A stretch of 64,000 nucleotides of DNA from Rhizoclosmatium globosum (lineage: Eukaryota; Chytridiomycota; Chytridiomycetes; Chytridiales; Chytriomycetaceae), in the NCBI GenBank assembly GCA_002104985.1, contig MCGO01000003.1:682001-746000 (forward strand), written 5' to 3'. Shown one piece after another: positions 45,091 to 56,616 of this stretch (position 1 is the stretch's first letter; each line of letters starts with the position of its first letter). The notes beneath the pieces are model-generated. The model was not told where the DNA came from and did not search any database. It saw only the letters and a program-made list of their open reading frames with translations. Both the position numbers and the translations under genes were made by a program.

Positions 45091-47735
45091 ATGGAGTTTG
45101 ATGGCGACTTCATCTCGAGGCAAAGCGCGGCGTCTGTGCTCAAAGAACACAAACGCCGGGGCCACTTTGACCGTCTTCGCAAGGGCGTCGCCGAGGCCTT
45201 TGTTGCCGGCGGAGCATCGACGACTGAGCGAGCCGTGGCGGACGTGCTCCGAAGCGCCCTTGACCAACTCGCCGCAAAGACCCAGAAAGACAAACTGTTT
45301 TCGAATGCATCGGCGTTGGACGCGGAACTGCGAAGTGCCGTTGAGAAGTGCGTGTGTTCCGTTGTTGTTTGTTGTTGAACGATACCAGCTAAACCAACTA
45401 AACCATCCATCCATCCATCCACCTAACTTCAAACAGACTCATCATGCCTGACCTCGCTCGGCCTCTCAGAGCATTCGTGGAGGCAAACGCGTCTCTTGTC
45501 CGCGAGTCCGTCACAGAGTGTCTGACTGCCATTGCCGCCGAAGACAGACGGAAGAAGGAGGCGGAACTCGTCAAGCAGTCAGTAGATGCCGCAAATGAAG
45601 CGAATGCAAACTCTATGGACTCCCTCTTACCTCCATCTCCAGCTACAAACTCAAAGGAGAAGGATCCAGTCCAACCCGCCGCTACCTTGACTACTAGTGT
45701 CGCTATGGAAGTCGATGCCGTACCAACAGAACCTGTCGTTGTTGTGGCCCCTTCTGTGCCAGAGGAACCTGTTGCACCTGTCGAAACCCAAACTCTGTCC
45801 GACAGCAAAGAACCTGCCTCAATACCCTCTGTATCTGCAAGCAGCAAAGTAACTCACGAAGACGGCGAGATTATGGAGATGGGCTCATCTGAAAAAGTTG
45901 GCGAGACTGTGCCGCCAGAACAAACGGCCACCGAAACTGAAAGGGAAACAACTGTTCCTCCTCAACGTCGTTCGAGTGCTCGAGTAGCTCCTCCAACTTC
46001 TACATCTTCAACTACCTTTTCATCTTCAATGACTGTATCGCGTAAACGGAAACCGGCCTCTCCCTCACTGGATGAAGAAGATGGGTCATCCGAGAATAAG
46101 GAATCAACAGCCGACTCTACTGATACGCGTGCAGATTCCAGAAAGAAAGCAAAGAAAGAAACTAAACGAGGAGGAGGGGACGCCGAGGATGAGAAAGATT
46201 TGGGGAATGCCGATATGGACGAAACTCCAACTCTGGACAAGGAAGATGAAGGCCTTACTCTCGAAAAATCGAATTCAGATACTGTAATTGAAGGCTCAAA
46301 CGAAGAATCATCTTCCTATCGTCGTGCAAGTAGTCGCGCTGGTCGTAAATCTTCTGTAGTTGATGTTGACACTGATCAAGAAGAGGAGGACCGCGTGAAG
46401 GCAGCCGTTGCAGCGAAGCGAAAAGCTGGTTCTGCATCAAACACTGTTGCTTCAACTGGTATTGAAATTATTGCGGAGGAAGAAGACGTTGATGAACTGG
46501 AAAAGAGTGTGAAATCAACAGGGCGCGGCGGGAGTCGACGTGTATCCTCTGCGAAACGAGGTGTCTCCTTCAGTAAAGATGGAAATGGAGACAATGACAA
46601 GGATGTAGATATGGATGACGATAGAGAGGAGGTGGTTGTGGCGACAAAGCCGAAAGGAAAAGCTGGACGACCTCGGAAAGTTCCAGTCAAAGAATCAACT
46701 GAAGATCATGAGGATGAAGAGGATACTGTTGAAGCTGTGAAAGAGCTCTCTCCAAAAGCAAAAGGAAAGGTGGGGCGACCTGCACGCAAAGCAAAACAGG
46801 CGGACGATGCTGATGAATCGGTGGACGACAAAGAGTCTGGTGACATTGAAAAGCAGGAAACTTTGGCTTCAACGAAAGGAAGGGGAGGTCGGTCGTCGCG
46901 GAGAGTTTCTCTCAAAGAACCGGTTGACGCTGAAGAATCAAACGACGAAGAAGAATCAGTCGACGTGGAAAAGAACGAACCACCAGCAAAAGTCAAAGGG
47001 AAGGCTGGGCGACCTCGAAAAGTACCACTGAAAAAATCCGACAACAACGACGAGATGTCTGAAGATGGTGAAACAGAACCGCCTGCTCCTAGTAAGCCAA
47101 AAGGCAAACCGGGTCGACCACGTAAGATTCCTGTTAAGGAGCCCTTGAGCGATAACAGTGATGCAGACGAGAAGGAGGAAGAACCTGAAGCAAACCCGAA
47201 GGGAAAAGCTGGTCGACCGCGTAAAGTTCTTGTAAAAGAGCCGAAAAGTGAGGAAGAAGAAGTGAGTGAAACAGAAAAGCCGAAAGGAAGAGGAAGGGCA
47301 CAATCAAGAAACACTTCGAAACTTGATAAAAAAGGGGAAGAAGAGTCAAGTGTAGAGGAGGAGGAAGCTCAACCAAAAGGACGAGGTGGTCGTCCTCGAA
47401 AGGCTGTCAAGGCTGCTGAAGACGATGCGGCCGGAACTGAGTCGGTTTCAGGAAATGAGGCCGCTACCAAACCAAAAGGAAAAGCTGGACGTCCCAAGAA
47501 GGTTTCTGTGAAGGAAATGGATGGCGATGATTCAAACGAGGGAGAAGATATCGATGGAGGGGAGAATCCTGCAAAAGAAGTAGTCAAAGATAAGACAAGC
47601 CGGAAGTCGTCTCGACCTGGCTCTGCCAGTTCTGCTGGTGCAGGAAGGAAGAAAAAGGGTGGTGCGAAGAAAGAAGGAGCTGTTGGTCCAGATTCAGATT
47701 TGACAGACTTGGAAGAGCTGACAACTTCACCCTAA
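45091..47735 (+). CDS. Shg1/BOD1-domain protein with AT-hook array
   Basis: The first 110 residues match the BOD1/SHG1 domain of the COMPASS H3K4 methyltransferase subunit Shg1: FKRRGHFDRLR-type start (VLKEHKRRGHFDRLRKGVAE), then helical repeats ending LARPLRAFVE. Two exons, 45091-45347 and 45437-47735, are separated by an 89-base intron containing a ccat microsatellite. The remaining 650 residues are acidic and disordered and carry about eight to nine spaced basic motifs of the form KGKAGRPRKV, typical AT-hooks that bind the minor groove of AT-rich DNA. Yeast Shg1 lacks such an array, so this version could dock COMPASS on DNA directly. That role is inference. Confidence 0.85.
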
Positions 47736-47820
47736 TTTATGAAGCTATTTCTGATGCGATATATTTATTGTTCTTTGCTAATATAATAAATGCTTTAAAT
47801 CTGACTTATACTTTTAACAT

Positions 47821-48681
47821 TCAAGTCTGATCATTCTTCTCCGCTTCTTGCTCAACTCGTCCTCTTGGGTTCCACCGAAGAATCTTCCAAAACTCAACAC
47901 TTATATCCGTGCGAAAGTAAAGTATTAATACCGGTGTAAATGTACTATCGAGAGAAACAATCAATGGTAAGGCCCAGAAATACCATGTCCTTGCATAAGG
48001 ACTCTTTCTTTCAATTGCCAAAACTACTCGTGCCACAATCGTCGGAACATAGCAAACAAGAAATGTGCCTGTATATAAACACGTCGACATAAAAACGCGA
48101 TTCACTTTTGCTTCCACTTCTGGTATCCCTGTAGACGCCATAAGGCGTTTTCGAACATACAAGAATGTAGACGTGTAAACATAAATGATGGCTATTGTGA
48201 TTCCATATGTATACGCAGCTGTTGATATCACCCAAAAGAGTCCGTATTCAGAAAACTGTAAATCATTGGGACCGATATGGACTGGGAGGTCAATCAGTCC
48301 AATAATGACACAAAGCAATCCCAGCGTTAACAAATATTTGCGAGTATTTCGTTCTGGTAACTCGGGATATTTAATGTTCCATAACCGATCCAGGCCAAGA
48401 GCGAGGTTGAAAGCAAAGAGAGCATATACAAAACATGAGTTGAATGAGGAAAGGAGGCGTCAGAGGAGCCAGGGGAGACCTTGGTATCGAAAAAGCATTT
48501 TTATATCTAGAAGAGCTTCGAATGTGCAGTATAGAAAGTGTGTTGTGATTATGTATGCGAGGAGGCGGTCTATTCGTGAAGTTTGGTTGATTCTGCGGTA
48601 TAGTGTCCAGCAAAGGAGACCGTTAAGGACCATGTTGAAGATGTGGAGGCATGTAGAGGTTATGATGAATTCTCGAATCAT
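47821..48681 (-). pseudogene. Rhodopsin-like receptor, copy 1, with in-frame stop
   Basis: A seven-helix frame of about 286 codons, paralogous along its whole length to the intact receptor next door (48746-49651). It keeps the family motif NLALGLDRLWNIKYPELPER and the region LVCYVPTIVARVVL. One TGA near 48460, in helix 3 (LPWLL, stop, RLLSSFNS), interrupts an otherwise open frame. No intron with proper ends removes it. Either the gene is recently dead, the base is an error, or an internal start is used. Confidence 0.75.
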
Positions 48682-48745
48682 TTGTTTGAGTTGAGATGTG
48701 GCGCTCTATTCTAATTATAATATTTTTTTCGCCCTCCCATTCGCG

Positions 48746-49651
48746 TCACGGTACAATACTTCCATCAGGATTAAAATATTTGGCGCCATTTTCCTTATCT
48801 TCCGTGATGACATCGTGCTCCATTTGCCAAAAGTTCTTGATGCATTCTTGTCGAATATCTTGTCGGAAATAAATTATCATTAACGGCGTAGCTGTGGAAT
48901 CAAATGATACTAATAGTGGTAGCGTATAATAGTACCACGTCTTTTCGTATGCGCTTTCGTTCCTGAGAAAGAGGACTGATCGAGTGATTAAAGTTGGGAA
49001 GTAGCAGAGCAAGAACACTGCAGTGTACATAAAACAAGAAAAGAATACGCGTCGGAGTTTTATATGCACGTCTGGTATTCCCGTACTTGCTTCCAATCGA
49101 GTTCGTACATACAAATACGTGCTGCTGTATACCCAAACAATTGATAATACCACACCCCAAGTAAAAATACTAGTACCAACAGCCCATAAATACGAATAGT
49201 CCTCCACTTGGGTACTAGGTGATAAATGAATTGGTGCATCGATTGTTGCGACAGCTACACAAGCGAGAGCAATCACCAGAAAATACTTTTGCGTCTGCCT
49301 CTCACTCAATTCACTATATTTGACACTCCAAAGTCGATCCAATCCAAGAGCCAAGTTGAGTCCAAACAGGGAAAAGACGAACCACGAGTTGAAGGTATAG
49401 ATCAGACCAAGGACAATATAAGGAAACCCTCGGTATCCAACAAGTATTTTGATGTCGAATAAGAGTTGGAAGAATGAATATGCGCAGTGTGTTGCGAGCG
49501 TTGTTGCTACGATTCTGTCCATTCGAGTTTGGAGGGATTGTTTTGAGCGAATCATCACTAGGAATAGAAACCCGTTCAAGAGCGTGTTGATTGATTGGAG
49601 GACTAGGTTGGTTGCTATGAAAGCTTGTACGGTCTTGTATGGGATGGTCAT
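48746..49651 (-). CDS. Rhodopsin-like seven-helix receptor, copy 2
   Basis: About 301 residues with seven hydrophobic segments. Features recall class A GPCRs: a polar LDRLW at the end of helix 3 in place of DRY, FLLCYFPTLITRSV in helix 6 with the Cys-x-x-Pro core, and DSTATPLMIIYFRQDI in helix 7 in place of NPxxY, with a short cytosolic tail. The start ATG 49651 (MTIPYKT) aligns with copy 1; an upstream ATG at 49732 would add 27 non-conserved residues. No retinal Lys is evident in helix 7, so it is unlikely to be an opsin. The ligand is unknown. Tandem with copy 1, 65 bp apart. Confidence 0.8.
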   Translation of the reverse strand: MTIPYKTVQAFIATNLVLQSINTLLNGFLFLVMIRSKQSLQTRMDRIVATTLATHCAYSFFQLLFDIKILVGYRGFPYIVLGLIYTFNSWFVFSLFGLNLALGLDRLWSVKYSELSERQTQKYFLVIALACVAVATIDAPIHLSPSTQVEDYSYLWAVGTSIFTWGVVLSIVWVYSSTYLYVRTRLEASTGIPDVHIKLRRVFFSCFMYTAVFLLCYFPTLITRSVLFLRNESAYEKTWYYYTLPLLVSFDSTATPLMIIYFRQDIRQECIKNFWQMEHDVITEDKENGAKYFNPDGSIVP

Positions 49652-50503
49652 TTTGCCTCTCCAAAAATAGAAGTCAACCTTGTCTCCAAGTGGAATGAAA
49701 CACAAATTCTTAAAACGTAAAACTACTTCCATGCAGAAGTGATCTATTTATTCGTTTTTGCGTCCCAGGTTCCCCCACCATTAGTTTCACCTCATGGTAA
49801 TTCTGACACCGATCCAATCGTCATTTTCGTGTAGAACACAGAAGTCTGTTATTGATATCAAGAATTGATACCTCTGGAAAGTTAGGAAAGGGAGTTGTTT
49901 GGTTCCAAGAAGCCGCAGTGTTTTAAAAATGGCGATTACCTTTAATTCAGAAGAGTGCGTGAAATCAGCAGTGCGGCAGTTTCAAGAAACAGAAGGTCAC
50001 CTATCAGTTCGGATCAACGTCGCTGGCATAGATTCATTTCATTCATGAGTCTTTATTTGAGATTAGTCGGAAGTGAGAAAGATTTCATTTCTTCCTAAAA
50101 TCTGTTGTTTGCCAAATGAATACATTGTTTGTTATTCTTACGATTTCAAAAAGAAACCCCTGTGCTTGTGCAAAGTTAAAGTTTCGAAGCCTTCTTCGAG
50201 ATTCACATAAATAATTGACATCAAAATCAAAAGTGAAAGCTTCATTGTGAGTAAACTCATTTCACCCAAATCAAGATTAATTTCAATCTCTTCTCCATAG
50301 ATAAAGTAAAGTAGTAACGCACAATGTTACGAAGACTACGATTCAACTTATCGAATCCAGTTTGGCCTTTGGCTTTGGTTGTGATAAAAAACGATTTCTT
50401 GGACTTATTTACAAGAACAGATTGGAACACTTTTTGTTTAATGCATTTGTGTTTGTTTTTTCTGGATCCATATTTAGCTTCTACCCACAAAGCAGAAAAA
50501 GAG
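49652..50503. other. Intergenic with a relic of the unknown family
   Basis: At about 50323-50390 the DNA resembles the first exon of unknown-family copy 1: actacgattcaacttatcg here against actacgactcgacttatcg there, with several flanking matches, but no downstream exons. The rest shows no gene. Confidence 0.6.
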
Positions 50504-50585
50504 TGAGCAGAGTGGGATTCGAACCCACGCCTCCGGAGAGACTGCGGCCTTAACGCAGCACCTTGGACCGCTCGGTCATCTGCCC
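50504..50585 (-). tRNA. tRNA-Leu (anticodon AAG)
   Basis: On the minus strand the sequence folds as a class II tRNA of 82 bases. The acceptor stem is GGGCAGA with TCTGCTC (one G-U pair). The anticodon stem is CTGCG/CGCAG around loop TTAAGGC, giving anticodon AAG. There is a long variable arm, and the T stem GTGGG/CCCAC carries loop TTCGAAT. No intron; CCA is not encoded. It reads CUU leucine codons. Confidence 0.95.
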
Positions 50586-50857
50586 TTGGTGACTTTATCG
50601 ATTTAGATGCCTACTTATTACCTCTAATTCTCTGCACGTCATAAAATGAAGCGAATAATTAGTAAGTCGCCATATCTAAAGCAGTATTTCGGACCAGTGA
50701 CAAGGAATGTTGCAGAAATGAAGAAGAAGGAAAAGTAGACTGGCTCAAAGTGTGAAGGGCAAAATGAATGTGCACAAGAAGTTCAAAATACTTCATTGCA
50801 CGTGATAACAAACGACAGAAATAATGCAAAAAGAAAACATTCACTTCCCTTTCGAAA

Positions 50858-52513
50858 TTACTTCCTCTTTTTGTGACTGGGTCTAGTCATCTTTCTTATG
50901 GCTTTATCATACCCAGTCTTGCTGGAAAACTGTTTCGACTGGAAACGCAGCATTTCATCAGCGTCGCCCATATGTTTACGTTTCCGAGCTCCAGACTCGT
51001 CTCCTTCACCAAACACAGCTTCGGCACGTTGGTTTCTCTTGGCCAACAGTCCAGCTCCATACCGCTGCTTGTCGTCAAAGGATACGGCACGATCCAGGGA
51101 TTCCATGTGGAGGAAATCGGTTTCGAGGTTCTGAGGGGCAAAAAGTCAGTTTCCAATTGGAGTGGAGGATAAATATGGTTGTTACCTCCATCTCATCGAC
51201 GATTCCACTTGTTCCACTCCTCCTAATGGCAGCCTTCTCTCTCTTATTTCTATCCCGAGTCGCACCAAGACGTTGGTAGTTGTCCAACTCAAAGTCTTCA
51301 ATCTTTTGCAACTCTTCGTCTTTGGCGTCACGGAGTTCACGAAGACCGTACCCAGTACCATGGGAAGTGACCTGCTCGGGACGCGCGGTGTCGAAGGCTT
51401 CCCGCATGTCACGGAACAAACGTGATTTCGAGAGGGATTCACGGGTTTGTTGGGAGAGTTGGGATTTCTTTTTAGGGTTGTCTTCTGTGTACTTTGTGGG
51501 TGCGATTTTCGGGGGTCTGTAAACGCCGGATCCTGGTTCGTCTTGGTAGGTTGGTGCAGTTGGATCCACTTTAATTTGGAGGTTAGAACATTTTCGTAAC
51601 TACAGATTGAGAGGAATAACTTACACGACATGGCTCCAACCAAATTCCTTGGGTTTGGTTTAAACTGCAACGGGTCGCTTACACCAGCAGCCTGCAGTTC
51701 ATATTCGCTGACCCCCTTCCGTTCCACTTCCTCTCCTTCCCACCCAACAACAGTTCCAGACGCACTTCCCTTCGAAGCTCCCTTTCCATCCGCTTCGTTG
51801 GCGGCTTTCACGACTTTATCAATTTGATACTTGAGTTTCGCTTCAATCGGTTTCATCTTTTCCAGCACGACACGTAGTTCAATCAGCTTGTCGAGCGCGG
51901 GGTGACCAGCGGCCGTGCTGTGGCCTTGCAGTTTTAGAAGGATAAAAAAGGAGAGGTTCGTGAGGTATGATAAGAGACTGTGCAACTTGACTTCCAGAAG
52001 GGACACGCCCTTTGATGTAGGGAGTGTTTCGGATCGTATCCTAAGTAAGTTTCACAGATAAGTTACAAGTTGAAGGATTTAGGGAGTTTGTCCCTACCTC
52101 TCTTTCAGTTCATTCAGTTTTGATTTTGTGGATGTGATGCTTTCAATGAGAGAGTTGAGGCTTTTCACGAGGAGAGGCGCATCTGATTTAACGGCTTTTG
52201 CTAGTTCCGGTGAGACATCTTTGTTGAACGGTGGTTTAGTCAGTCAAGTGAGGATTCAGAGAAAGGGTTGAACAGGATTGAGCTTTGTTCTCTCTAAAGT
52301 GCTCCAGAGATTGTAATCCTCCAAGATGGACAATGTGAATAGATGAACCTTTCGTTTTCCACGAGTACTCCCGCTCCCATGAGTTACAGATTGTTTCTGG
52401 CAGAGTTGAAGTGTTGGAGTGTTACCTTGATGATCGCTATTTGTGCTAACTCCAATCGATTCAAGGAACTTTTCCGCATCACTTGATGATGATGATTTGC
52501 TCTTTGATACCAT
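50858..52513 (-). CDS. LCP5: Lcp5/neuroguidin (Sas10/C1D family), U3 snoRNP-associated
   Basis: Lcp5 acts in early 18S rRNA processing with the U3 snoRNP. The Sas10/C1D domain shows GVSLLEVKLHSLLSYLTNL, then ALDKLIELRVVLEKMKPIE and LKYQIDKVVKAA. The downstream neuroguidin motifs are DPLQFKPNPRNL and VYRPPKIAPTKY. The C-terminus is basic (RPSHKKRK). Five exons are inferred: the first 52513 to about 52424, then about 52223-52095, 52045-51628, 51567-51187 and 51130-50858. The first intron (about 200 bases, donor GTAACA) joins DHQ to DVSPELAKAV. Length and layout fit fungal homologues. Confidence 0.9.
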
Positions 52514-52892
52514 CTGACGAAGTGTGTGGCAACGAAAGGAAGATTGTTGTCTTGGGCTGCAAAAAGAAAAAGGGTTGGGTCAGCTCAAAAATTCCCGCAG
52601 CCTTGGGACCAACAAAACACTCCGCGGAGAATTTCCTTCGTTTTACCGTAAAAAGGATTTGAAGGTAAGCAATAATAAATCAGTCTTATTCCAGTTCATA
52701 AAGAAATAGAGAACAAGACATCCCCCAAACACAACCACTAGCGATATTAAATGGAGCGATAACAACAAAAATAACGATACGAAACAGGGAAGAAACAAAA
52801 GCTAAGAAGTGAGAGACTGAACAAGCTGAAAAACAAGGTTTGAAGTCATTTTTCCGACTCTTTTATCCACCATAGATGATGGGTGGGCAAGC

Positions 52893-53426
52893 TTATTCGT
52901 CGTCATCACCAGCCTCCTCCTCAGCCTCTTCGGCATCGTCTCCTGGAGCCTCGTAGTTGGCCATGGCCTTTGCATATCGCTCCTTGTCCTTTTCTTGGAG
53001 GGCAACGTATTTCTAGTGACGCGCAGAAAGAGAAAAAGGTTAGACATACTGTTTTGACAATAAAGTAAGAGTGTCAAACCTGCTTCACGGCCTCAGAAGC
53101 CTCTTTCCATTCAGCTCCAAGAATCTTGCCCATAGTTCCAAAAGTAGCATCTGGGTTCTCCTCCTTCACACGGGCACGGTTATCATTGGCGAAGAGAAGG
53201 TAGGCCTGGGGAAAAAAGGTGATGGAAGTGGTTTGGTGAGTCAACAGTTCGGACAATTTAACTAGCAACGTACAGAGAGAGCCTTCTTTGGGGCGTTTGG
53301 GTCCTTCTTAGCCTTGGTCTTTGGGGACTTGGCGACTTTGGTTTTTGTGGCCTAGGAGGGAGGTGAACTTCGGTGAGTCTTTGACAGTTTGATGTTGTGA
53401 GGGTGAGTGAGACATACCTTTGGCAT
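52893..53426 (-). CDS. NHP6: NHP6-like HMG-box protein
   Basis: A 110-residue protein from four exons: ATGCCAAAG (53426-53418), about 53353-53281, 53206-53081 and 53012-52893. A single HMG box opens DPNAPKKALSAYLLFAN and continues VKEENPDATFGTMGKILGAEWK and KERYAKAMANYE. It has the basic Lys-rich N-terminus of yeast Nhp6 and an acidic tail (DDAEEAEEE) like animal HMGB. Nhp6-type proteins bend DNA and assist FACT and transcription. All splice joints fall in frame; the first intron after codon 3 recalls the histone H3 gene here. Confidence 0.92.
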
Positions 53427-54240
53427 AGTGTTTAACTGCGCAGACAGGGAAGGTGGAGGTAAGAGCGGTTAGTTATGGATAGAGACCAAAGCAGAAAGAC
53501 GAGAGGCGGGAGGAGGGACGCACAGTTGACTTTTTGGGTGAGGTTTTTTGGGGGTGGGCGAAAAGAGAAAGGCCAGTTGTGAAAAGCACAATCAACTTTT
53601 AGGGTTGTCTTTGCGATAGAAGAGAGGGTAAAGAGGCGGTGCAGAGTGTGTGGGTGATGGGAAAGAGAAGAGGTAGGTCCGCTTTCGGACAGTGGCGTGG
53701 GTCCGCTCAACTAGTTAAGGTGACGAGGGTGTCAGAGCAGCACTGCGCAGGTTATTGTGCTAGAAGAGTGCTGATCACTGGCTGATGGTGGGTAAAGCGG
53801 TGGCAAGTAGGTTTGGGCAGGTGGGAGTGAGTGCGGGGAGACATGGCCTCTTTTTTCAAGGGAGGCCTCTCACACAGCTCTATGTGAGGGAGGCCTGCGA
53901 GGGGAGCCCTTCTCACCTTTTTTCTGTTGTGGAAAAATTTTCAGGTGGAAGGCGCAAAGGGAAAACGAGTCATTCAACCCAAATTGAGTGAGTAAGAAAT
54001 GTATAAATATTATGTAGAAGGTGTTTAACAAGGGAGGTTTGGTTCTGGTGGGTGTTGGTTGGTTGGAGTGGGTAGAGACAATAACAGAGGTACCCTAGTT
54101 AACAACCGTCTTCGTACAATCCTAATAAAGAATTAAAGGAGTTTATCTTGGGAAAGAGCAGTTGCAGCAAAAGGAAAGGGTCTCCAACTGAAAGCGTCCG
54201 AAAACTTTGAACCAAACCAACTCTCACTCCAAAAACAACC
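53427..54240. other. Divergent promoter region NHP6/RPA1 with a hairpin
   Basis: No gene is seen. A near-perfect inverted repeat lies at 53863-53896: aggcctctcaca and tgtgagggaggcct around an 8-base loop. A 68-codon open frame over it (53785-53991) has no family resemblance. Confidence 0.5.
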
Positions 54241-56616
54241 AATGACCTTCACCGTTGACGCGCTCTCAACCGGCGTCATCTACGAACTCACAACGAATGG
54301 CCACCGTGACGATGCCTGCGCCGCCCGTTCTCCAAATCCTGAATGTAAAGAAGATGGCTGCTGCGACACCGGACACCCCTGACAGATTCAGAGTAATTGT
54401 CTCGGATGGATACCACGCTATGCAAGGTGATCATTGGCTTCCTTTGAACCTGTGCGGGTTACCTGGACTGAGGTACTAACACTCTCTTGTCTAAGGGATG
54501 CTCGCAACACAGCTCAATGCCCTCGTCCTCAACGAATCAATCACAAAACACTCAATTCTTCGCTGCGACAAGATCCTCGCGAACGATGTTGGTGGAAAGA
54601 GGTTTGTTTGCCTTCACCAAGTTACGTGTCCTGAATGCCCACCAATCAGAATCCTCATTCTGCTCGATGTCACCGTGCTTAACCCAGGTGACACTACTAT
54701 GGAGCGCCTTGGAAATCCTGGAACGGACATCCACGGACCTCCACCTCCAAGACAGCAACCACAGCAACAAGCTCCTCCACAACAGTTTTACAATCAGCAA
54801 CCCCAACAACAAACTGCTCAGCACCACCAGCCTATGCAGCAACAGCAACAGCAGCAGCGCCCAATGCAGCAACAACAGCAACAAAGCTACCAGCAACAAC
54901 CACAGCGTCAGCAACAAACTCACCAAGCCAGTTCGTCCGATGTTGCTGTTTCCCCATCAAGAGTCTGAGTCCTTACCAAAACAAGTAATTCCCTTTTACG
55001 CGATATTTCTTTTTTAATCTCTTGAAAGGTGGACGATCCGTGCCGTGTTGTCAACAAGTCCGATATTCGTAACTACAACAATGCTAAAGGGCCAGGCCAG
55101 CTCTTCAGTGTTGTTTTCGGTGACGACAGTGTAAATATCGTTGTTTCGTCACCGTTCTGTTATTAAATGTCCTATGTCAGGGTGAAATCCGTGCAACTGG
55201 ATTCAATGATGTCGTGACTCAATTCTACGACCTTCTCCAAGTCAACAAAGTGTACTACATTAGTAAAGCTCAAATCAAGATTGCCAATCGTCAGTACAGC
55301 GGTGGTGTCAACAATGACTACGAAATGACTTTGGATTTGGCTTCCATGATTACTGAGGTGGATGTGGTGTGGAAGTACTCCTTCAACCAAAAATTTACGC
55401 TTTCCTTAGTGTAATGACGGAAGCGCAGCTCCACAAATCAAGTACAGCCGTGTGATGCTGAACCAATTGATGGAGTACGAGAAAGACGCTCAGATTGGTT
55501 AGACCCCACTCCAACCTCCTCCTCCCCTAACTCATCTCAACAGACGTCGTCGCCATCATCACTCCGTCGATCCATGCACATCCATCACCACAAAAGCCGG
55601 AAAACAGCTCTCCAAGCGTGATTGCACACTGGCCGACGAATCCGGACATTCCTGCCGCTTGACCATTTGGGGAACCCAAGCCGAAACGTTCCCTGACTTC
55701 ACCCCAGTTCCGATGGAAGCTCGAACCCGGTTTATATTATGAAGGGGCTTCGCGTGAATGACTTTGGGGGCCGTAGTTTGAGTGTGAGTGGTGGAGCTAG
55801 TTTGGTGGAGGCTGTTGATTGTCATGATGCGCATACTGTGAAGGGGTGGTGGATGGAGCACGGGCGTCAGGCTGGGTTGGTTGGGTACAGTGGTGCTGGA
55901 GCCGGTGCTGGGGACCACTGAACGTGTTTCGGGGATTCGTGCTGTCAAGTTGATTAGTTCATTGCAGAAGATAATTTGGGTCACAATGAGAAGGTTAGTA
56001 GGATTACGAGCTTCATGATTTAATCTAAACTCGTTGTTTAGCCTGATTGGTTGACTCTTCGTGTCACTATTGCTTTTGTTAAGGCTGATCGTCTTTGGTA
56101 CCCTGCCTGTCAATCCGCTGACTGCCAAAAGAAGGTTGTTGAGGGAGACTCTGGATGGAGATGTGAAAAGTGTCAAAAGTCCTTCCCGACTCCAAAGTAC
56201 CGTTATATGATGTCTTGCAAGACGTTGGATGCAAGTGGAGAGCAGTGGATTAGTTTGTTCAATGATACTGCTGAGGCTTTGATTGGAATGACTGCCACCG
56301 AGTTGCAAGTTATTTCTGTGAGTCTATAATCTTGACATTATTGTTTCGGGCTCTGACTTAGTTTGAACACGATAGGAATCTGACAATGAGAGATTCAAAG
56401 CCATTTTGGACAACATTTTGTGGAAGCAGGTTACTGTTAGAGTCAACTGCAAGATGGAAAATTATGGGGTAAGTTGTTATTATATTGTTAGATTGTGTTC
56501 TAAGACTCTATTAATAGGATGAGGGAAGACTTCGTGTCCAGGCACAAAGTTTGGAGCCAATTAACTTTGCCTCTGCGGCCATGGATTTGGCTGATGTTAT
56601 TGCCACATTTGGATAG
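54241..56616 (+). CDS. RFA1: Replication protein A 70-kDa subunit, with frame breaks
   Basis: RPA1 binds single-stranded DNA in replication and repair. Visible parts in order: N-terminal OB fold ([21 protein letters not shown], then [10 protein letters not shown]), a Gln-rich linker, DBD-A ([43 protein letters not shown]), DBD-B ([16 protein letters not shown]) and DBD-C with the zinc ribbon [15 protein letters not shown], ending [18 protein letters not shown]. About seven introns are seen. The homology changes frame inside exons near 54320, 54955, 55735, 55915 and 55960. Each would be mended by one base in a short homopolymer. If position 54241 is the start, its [11 protein letters not shown] segment fits the family; ATG 54297 is the start in the next frame. 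This is either error or decay, as RPA1 is essential. Confidence 0.85.

Noticed and set aside
46706..47314. Long antisense frames across the AT-hook region
   Set aside because: They mirror the repetitive Lys/Glu codons of the plus-strand gene and have no independent support.
48440..48480. Selenocysteine or readthrough decoding of the receptor TGA
   Set aside because: The aligned residue in the intact copy is Leu, not Cys, and fungi generally lack selenocysteine machinery.
53785..53991. 68-codon frame over the hairpin
   Set aside because: No homology, no promoter logic, broken by the inverted repeat.
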